A stretch of 43,438 nucleotides of DNA from NCBI GenBank assembly GCA_902800715.1, contig CADCFN010000020.1, forward strand, positions 1-43,438, given 5' to 3'. Positions 39,481-43,438 of this stretch are shown here, one piece after another. Positions within the stretch are counted from its first letter, which is position 1. Each line of letters begins with the position of its first letter. The position numbers were made by a program, and so were the translations under genes. This stretch comes from an uncultured Bacteroidales bacterium. Lineage in GTDB: Bacteria > Bacteroidota > Bacteroidia > Bacteroidales > Muribaculaceae. The notes under the pieces are model-generated. The model was not told where the DNA came from. It did not search any database and saw only the letters and a program-made list of their open reading frames with translations.

Positions 39481-40176
39481 TTAAGCCTCAATCGACTTGG
39501 GATCAACCTTGATACCCTTGCTCATGGTGCTCGAAAGATAAATGCTCTTGATGTACGTACCCTTGGCAGCAGCGGGTTTCAGCTTGATGAGCGTGTTGAT
39601 GAACGCGGCAGCGTTGTCGCGAATCTGCTCGGGGCTGAATGATACCTTGCCAATCGAGGTGTGTACAATACCACCCTTGTCGACCTTAAAGTCGATCTTA
39701 CCTTGCTTCACTTCTTTCACAGCCTTTGCCACGTCAGGGGTAACGGTGCCGCTCTTGGGGTTAGGCATCAGGCCACGAGGACCGAGGATGCGTCCCAGAG
39801 GACCTACCTTGCCCATGATTTGGGGCTGAGTGATAATCACATCAATGTCAGTCCATCCGCTCTTAATCTTGTCGATGTACTCTTCAAGACCGACATATTC
39901 TGCTCCGGCTTCCTTAGCAGCGGCTTCAGCCTCCGGTCCACAAAGAACCAGGACGCGAACCTGCTTGCCAGTGCCATGAGGCAGCGACACAACGCCACGG
40001 ACCATTTGGTTGGCCTTTCGCGGATCTACGCCAAGACGTACGTCAATATCAGTGGATGCGTCAAACTTGGTGAAAGTGATTTCCTTAACCAATGCTGCAG
40101 CTTCCTCAAGGGTGTACGCTTTCCCCGCTTCTACCTTCGCGTTGTACAACTTCTGATTTTTCGTTAATTTACTCAT
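39481..40176 (-). CDS. rplA: Ribosomal protein L1
   Basis: 231 residues from the ATG at 40176 ([20 protein letters not shown]); a TTG two codons upstream is a less likely start. L1 signatures include [20 protein letters not shown] and [15 protein letters not shown]. It follows rplK by 14 bases and binds 23S rRNA near the E site. Confidence 0.98.
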   Translation of the reverse strand: MSKLTKNQKLYNAKVEAGKAYTLEEAAALVKEITFTKFDASTDIDVRLGVDPRKANQMVRGVVSLPHGTGKQVRVLVLCGPEAEAAAKEAGAEYVGLEEYIDKIKSGWTDIDVIITQPQIMGKVGPLGRILGPRGLMPNPKSGTVTPDVAKAVKEVKQGKIDFKVDKGGIVHTSIGKVSFSPEQIRDNAAAFINTLIKLKPAAAKGTYIKSIYLSSTMSKGIKVDPKSIEA

Positions 40177-40190
40177 AATCAATAAAGTTT

Positions 40191-40634
40191 TTAAACGTTC
40201 TCAGGGAATTGACCCTTTACAGTGATACCCATACTTCTTGCTGTTCCGGCCACCATACGCATAGCCGAGGCTAATGTAAAACAGTTCAAATCAGGCATTT
40301 TGTCTTCGGCAATTTCCTTCACCTGATCCCAGGTTACCGATGCCACCTTAACACGGTTGGGTTCACCAGAACCACCTTTCACCTTAGCGGCTTCGAGCAA
40401 CTGTACGGGCACGGGAGAGGTCTTGACGATGAAGTCAAAACTCTTGTCGGCGTAGTAAGAGATCACTACGGGCAACACCTTGCCAGCCTTACTCTGGGTG
40501 CGGGCGTTGAATTGCTTGCAAAAATCCATGATGTTGATACCCTTAGAACCCAGAGCGGGACCTACGGGAGGAGAGGGGTTTGCAGCCCCACCCTTAATCT
40601 GCAATTTGATCTGTCCAGCAATTTCTTTAGCCAT
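40191..40634 (-). CDS. rplK: Ribosomal protein L11
   Basis: 147 residues, typical of L11. The N-terminal half has [20 protein letters not shown] and [16 protein letters not shown], and the end carries the L11 signature with [13 protein letters not shown]. It binds the GTPase-associated region of 23S rRNA. A gap of 74 bases to nusG lacks an obvious promoter, so it is probably cotranscribed. Confidence 0.98.
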   Translation of the reverse strand: MAKEIAGQIKLQIKGGAANPSPPVGPALGSKGINIMDFCKQFNARTQSKAGKVLPVVISYYADKSFDFIVKTSPVPVQLLEAAKVKGGSGEPNRVKVASVTWDQVKEIAEDKMPDLNCFTLASAMRMVAGTARSMGITVKGQFPENV

Positions 40635-40708
40635 TGTACAAATTAATTTAATATGGTGTTAATTAAACGTTGCAAGCATGCGACGATTGCGTAACATCGA
40701 CCGCCGCT

Positions 40709-41266
40709 CTACTCGCGCTCGACTTGCGAATGATCCAACTTGAGCGGTGTTTCACGCCCGAACACCTTCACCATCACCGTGAGTTCGCGCTTCTCGGCGT
40801 TGATCTCCTTGATCTCGCCGATAAAGCCGCTGAAGGGACCGAAGTTCACCTTCACCGATTCGCCAACAACATAGTCGTTGACCGCGTCGGCTGCCTGCAG
40901 CTCACGCTGCTCGGCGCCGTTAAGCATCGTCAGAATCTGGTGCTCAGGCACCGGCTCCGGGCGACGCTCGCCCTCACGGGAACGCACAAAGTTCACCACG
41001 TTGGTGGTGTCCTGTAAAGTCACCTCAATCTCGGGGGTCAAAGCCAGCTTGACAAACACATAGCCCGAAAACATCACCTTATCTTTAAGGACCTTCTTTC
41101 CGGCTCGCGTTGTGTAAACCCTCTCGGTAGGCACAAGAATCTGCGAGATGTTCTCAGCGAAGACAGGATTATTCTTCCTGTATCCCTCGATCATCTCTTT
41201 CACCTTCATCTCCTTGCCTGAGATAGTACGCAAAATGTACCACTGGTGTTGATTACCTTGAGACAT
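40709..41266 (-). CDS. nusG: Transcription elongation factor NusG
   Basis: 185 residues. The NGN domain (about 8-120; QWYILRTISGKEMKVKEMIE, VMFSGYVFVKLAL) contacts RNA polymerase, and the C-terminal KOW domain (about 130-185; GESVKVNFGPFSGFIGEIKE) contacts Rho or the ribosome. It stands between secE and rplK, the usual bacterial order. Confidence 0.98.
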   Translation of the reverse strand: MSQGNQHQWYILRTISGKEMKVKEMIEGYRKNNPVFAENISQILVPTERVYTTRAGKKVLKDKVMFSGYVFVKLALTPEIEVTLQDTTNVVNFVRSREGERRPEPVPEHQILTMLNGAEQRELQAADAVNDYVVGESVKVNFGPFSGFIGEIKEINAEKRELTVMVKVFGRETPLKLDHSQVERE

Positions 41267-41348
41267 AGTTGTGACTAGTGCTGTTACAGTTTGTTAAATG
41301 TTGGGTTAAAACTACCGCACTCAAGGGTGCGTGGGAATGTGGGCCTAA

Positions 41349-41558
41349 TTAAGCGGCAGCCACACCGTAAACGAGGTGCATGATCTGGTCAATGCACAGG
41401 TCGATTACCCAAATTACCAGCGCCGCGATGATGGAAGCAACCATCACGATGATAGTACTATTGGCCAATTCACTCTTAGTCGGCCAAGAAACCTTATGAA
41501 CGAGTTCGTTATAAGATTCTTTGATATCCGTAAGCCTGTTTTCAAAAAACTTTTTCAT
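41349..41558 (-). CDS. secE: Preprotein translocase subunit SecE
   Basis: 69 residues with one membrane segment (about 35-58, IIVMVASIIAALVIWVIDLC) preceded by the conserved KVSWPTKSEL motif. It clamps SecY in the inner-membrane Sec channel. It lies 24 bases after the tRNA-Trp gene and 82 bases before nusG. Confidence 0.97.
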   Translation of the reverse strand: MKKFFENRLTDIKESYNELVHKVSWPTKSELANSTIIVMVASIIAALVIWVIDLCIDQIMHLVYGVAAA

Positions 41559-41581
41559 TTGTTTATTTCGTCTTTATATTG

Positions 41582-41654
41582 CACGGGAAGTAAGGCTCGA
41601 ACTCACGACCTACGGTTTTGGAGACCGTCGCTCTACCAACTGAGCTATTCCCGT
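41582..41654 (-). tRNA. tRNA-Trp (anticodon CCA)
   Basis: 73 bases: acceptor ACGGGAA/TTCCCGT, D-arm GCTC/GAGC, anticodon arm ACGGT-CTCCAAA-ACCGT and T-arm GTGAG-TTCGAGC-CTTAC. The CCA end is not encoded. It sits between tuf and secE, a common bacterial arrangement. Confidence 0.97.
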
Positions 41655-41692
41655 ATTTAAAAGGGTCCGGCTGGCTTGAGCCAGACCCTTTT
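41655..41692 (-). terminator. Terminator after tuf
   Basis: AAAAGGGTC..GCTGGC pairs with GCCAG..ACCCTTTT around loop TTGA; T-rich stretches occur on both sides. It lies about 60 bases past the tuf stop, directly before tRNA-Trp. It may be partial, letting some transcription through to tRNA-Trp and secE. Confidence 0.8.
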
Positions 41693-41749
41693 GTTGTTTT
41701 GTCTCGGTGCTCACTCGCACCTCGACGGTTGTTTACCTGACAGTCAGGA

Positions 41750-42949
41750 TTAGTCCTCGATGATGCCTGTGATCTGACCAGAACCTACGGTGCGACCACC
41801 TTCACGGATAGCGAAGCGCAGACCTTCACTGCAAGCAACGGGGGTGATCAGCTTGACGTCGATCTCGACGTTGTCACCAGGCATTACCATCTCGACGCCA
41901 GCGGGGAGCATGATCTCACCGGTTACATCCAGGGTGCGGATGTAGAACTGGGGACGATAGTGGTTGTGGAACGGGGTGTGGCGACCGCCCTCTTCCTTCT
42001 TCAGGACGTAGATAGAAGCCTTGAAGTGGTCGTGGGGTTTGATCACGCCCGGGTGGCAGATTACCATACCGCGCTTGATGGTCTTGTAGTCAATACCGCG
42101 GAGCAGCAGACCTACGTTATCACCAGCCTCACCCTCGTCGAGGATCTTGCGGAACATCTCGACGCCGGTTACTACCGACTTCATCTCAGCACCCAGACCC
42201 ATGATCTGAACCTCGTCGCTGACCTTAACGACACCAGTCTCGATACGACCAGTAGCAACGGTGCCACGGCCAGTGATTGAGAAGACGTCCTCGATAGGCA
42301 TCAGGAAGGGTTTGTCACGATCACGCGGGGGCAGGGGAATCCACTCGTCAACAGCGTTCATCAGTTCACGAACGGTGTCTTCCCACTTGGGCTCACCCTG
42401 GAGGGCACCCAGTGCAGAACCGCGGATGATGGGGGTGTTTTCACCGTCGAACTCATACTCAGAGAGGAGGTCACGAACGTCCATCTCAACGAGCTCGATC
42501 ATCTCATCGTCAACATCGGGAGAGTCACACTTGTTCAAGAAAATAACCAGACGGGGCACGTTCACCTGACGGGCGAGCAGGATGTGCTCGCGGGTCTGAG
42601 GCATTACACCGTCGGTAGCAGCAACAACCACGATAGCACCGTCCATCTGAGCGGCACCAGTAACCATGTTCTTTACATAGTCAGCGTGGCCCGGGCAGTC
42701 AACGTGAGCATAGTGACGGTTCTTGGTCTCATACTCAACGTGAGCGGTGTTGATAGTAATACCGCGCTCCTTCTCCTCGGGTGCGTTGTCGATCGAGTCG
42801 AACGAACGAACGTTCTCGCCAGAGATATCACCGTCCTTAGCCAGCACGGTGGTAATAGCTGCGGTCAAAGTGGTTTTACCGTGGTCAACGTGACCAATAG
42901 TACCGATGTTAACATGCGGTTTTGTTCTTTCGAAATGCTCTTTAGCCAT
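41750..42949 (-). CDS. tuf: Elongation factor Tu
   Basis: 399 residues. GTP-binding motifs are GHVDHGKT (19-26), DCPGH (84-88) and NKCD (139-142), followed by the beta-barrel domains 2 and 3 ([20 protein letters not shown], ending [16 protein letters not shown]). It delivers aminoacyl-tRNA to the ribosome. It is placed between two tRNA groups, as is typical next to secE-nusG. Confidence 0.98.
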   Translation of the reverse strand: MAKEHFERTKPHVNIGTIGHVDHGKTTLTAAITTVLAKDGDISGENVRSFDSIDNAPEEKERGITINTAHVEYETKNRHYAHVDCPGHADYVKNMVTGAAQMDGAIVVVAATDGVMPQTREHILLARQVNVPRLVIFLNKCDSPDVDDEMIELVEMDVRDLLSEYEFDGENTPIIRGSALGALQGEPKWEDTVRELMNAVDEWIPLPPRDRDKPFLMPIEDVFSITGRGTVATGRIETGVVKVSDEVQIMGLGAEMKSVVTGVEMFRKILDEGEAGDNVGLLLRGIDYKTIKRGMVICHPGVIKPHDHFKASIYVLKKEEGGRHTPFHNHYRPQFYIRTLDVTGEIMLPAGVEMVMPGDNVEIDVKLITPVACSEGLRFAIREGGRTVGSGQITGIIED

Positions 42950-43076
42950 AACTGTTAGTTGTTATTGAAAAATTGAATGATAATATTACTCTAAGTCATT
43001 ATTGCGTAAAGCGCTCCACCCCCTTGTGATAACTGTAACCTGCAATCATTGAGAGGCGAAGCATTTTACATCGTTG

Positions 43077-43148
<72 letters not shown>

Positions 43149-43167
43149 AATATTCGTTTGTTTCTTG

Positions 43168-43240
43168 AGCGGAAGACGGGGCTCAAACCCGCGGCCCTCA
43201 GCTTGGAAGGCTGATGCTCTATCAACTGAGCTACTTCCGC
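43168..43240 (-). tRNA. tRNA-Gly (anticodon TCC)
   Basis: 73 bases: acceptor GCGGAAG/CTTCCGC and anticodon arm TCAGC-CTTCCAA-GCTGA. CCA is not encoded. Confidence 0.96.
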
Positions 43241-43248
43241 AAAACATG

Positions 43249-43331
43249 TGGGTAGAGATGGATTCGAACCACCGAAGCGATGACGCAGCAGATTTACAGT
43301 CTGCCCCATTTGGCCACTCTGGAATCTACCC
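43249..43331 (-). tRNA. tRNA-Tyr (anticodon GTA)
   Basis: 83 bases, with the long variable arm of class II tRNAs (about TGCGTCATCGCTTC). Acceptor GGGTAGA/TCTACCC with discriminator A, and anticodon arm CAGA-CTGTAAA-TCTG. Confidence 0.96.
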
Positions 43332-43349
43332 ATTGTGTTATGTTCTTTG

Positions 43350-43423
43350 AGCCTCTTGTCGGATTCGAACCAACGACCCCGAGATTACAAATCACGTGCT
43401 CTGGCCAACTGAGCTAAAGAGGC
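43350..43423 (-). tRNA. tRNA-Thr (anticodon TGT)
   Basis: 74 bases: acceptor GCCTCTT with AAGAGGC, anticodon loop TTTGTAA and T-arm GTTGG-TTCGAAT-CCGAC. The anticodon stem CGTGA/TCTCG has one T-T mismatch. It is the most upstream tRNA of the group; its promoter would lie beyond the window. Confidence 0.95.
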
Positions 43424-43438
43424 ATCTATCGTTGTGCA

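Overview
The window looks like a chromosomal segment of a gut-type Bacteroidales bacterium. This is inferred from promoters of the Bacteroidetes form (TTTG, 19-20 bases, TAnnTTTG), BtuB/BtuG-type vitamin B12 uptake genes, many secreted multidomain proteins ending in dockerin-like repeats or a type IX-secretion-like tail, and a rpoB/rpoC pair of Bacteroidetes type. A Muribaculaceae- or Prevotella-like member is my best guess; the sequence does not settle the genus. Nearly everything is on the minus strand, so transcription runs from high to low coordinates; the only clear plus-strand gene is at 18726-20822.

Layout: (1) 1-4568: the edge of an unknown gene, a long coiled-coil protein and topA. 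(2) 4819-9113: a vitamin B12-responsive operon made of a promoter, a cobalamin riboswitch, a large secreted protein that fuses a surface domain to a BtuG-like propeller, and a DUF4465 protein. (3) 9251-12206: anaerobic ribonucleotide reductase nrdD-nrdG. (4) 12445-24062: an island of secreted modular proteins, mostly single-gene units with their own promoter and terminator. They share a recurring beta-rich module of about 165 residues and end either in paired dockerin-like repeats or in a T9SS-like tail. (5) 24062-28904: a second B12 operon, riboswitch-btuB-btuG-surface protein. (6) 28948-29934: a family 2 glycosyltransferase. (7) 29983-43423: the information-processing block, in order of transcription tRNA-Thr(UGU), tRNA-Tyr, tRNA-Gly, tRNA-Thr(GGU), tuf, tRNA-Trp, secE, nusG, rplK, rplA, rplJ, rplL, rpoB, rpoC.

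How it fits together: the two cobalamin riboswitches put both B12 operons under one signal. The btuB operon supplies the outer-membrane transporter and a surface BtuG lipoprotein. The other operon supplies a secreted protein in which the same two partner domains, separate genes in the btuB operon, occur in one chain with a dockerin tail. This fusion is the most interesting feature of the window: it suggests that the uncharacterised surface domain works physically with BtuG in capturing B12. The secreted-protein island shares its tails (dockerin-like or T9SS-like) with the B12 proteins, so the B12 system and the island may use the same surface-attachment route. No cohesin domain is visible that would receive the dockerins.
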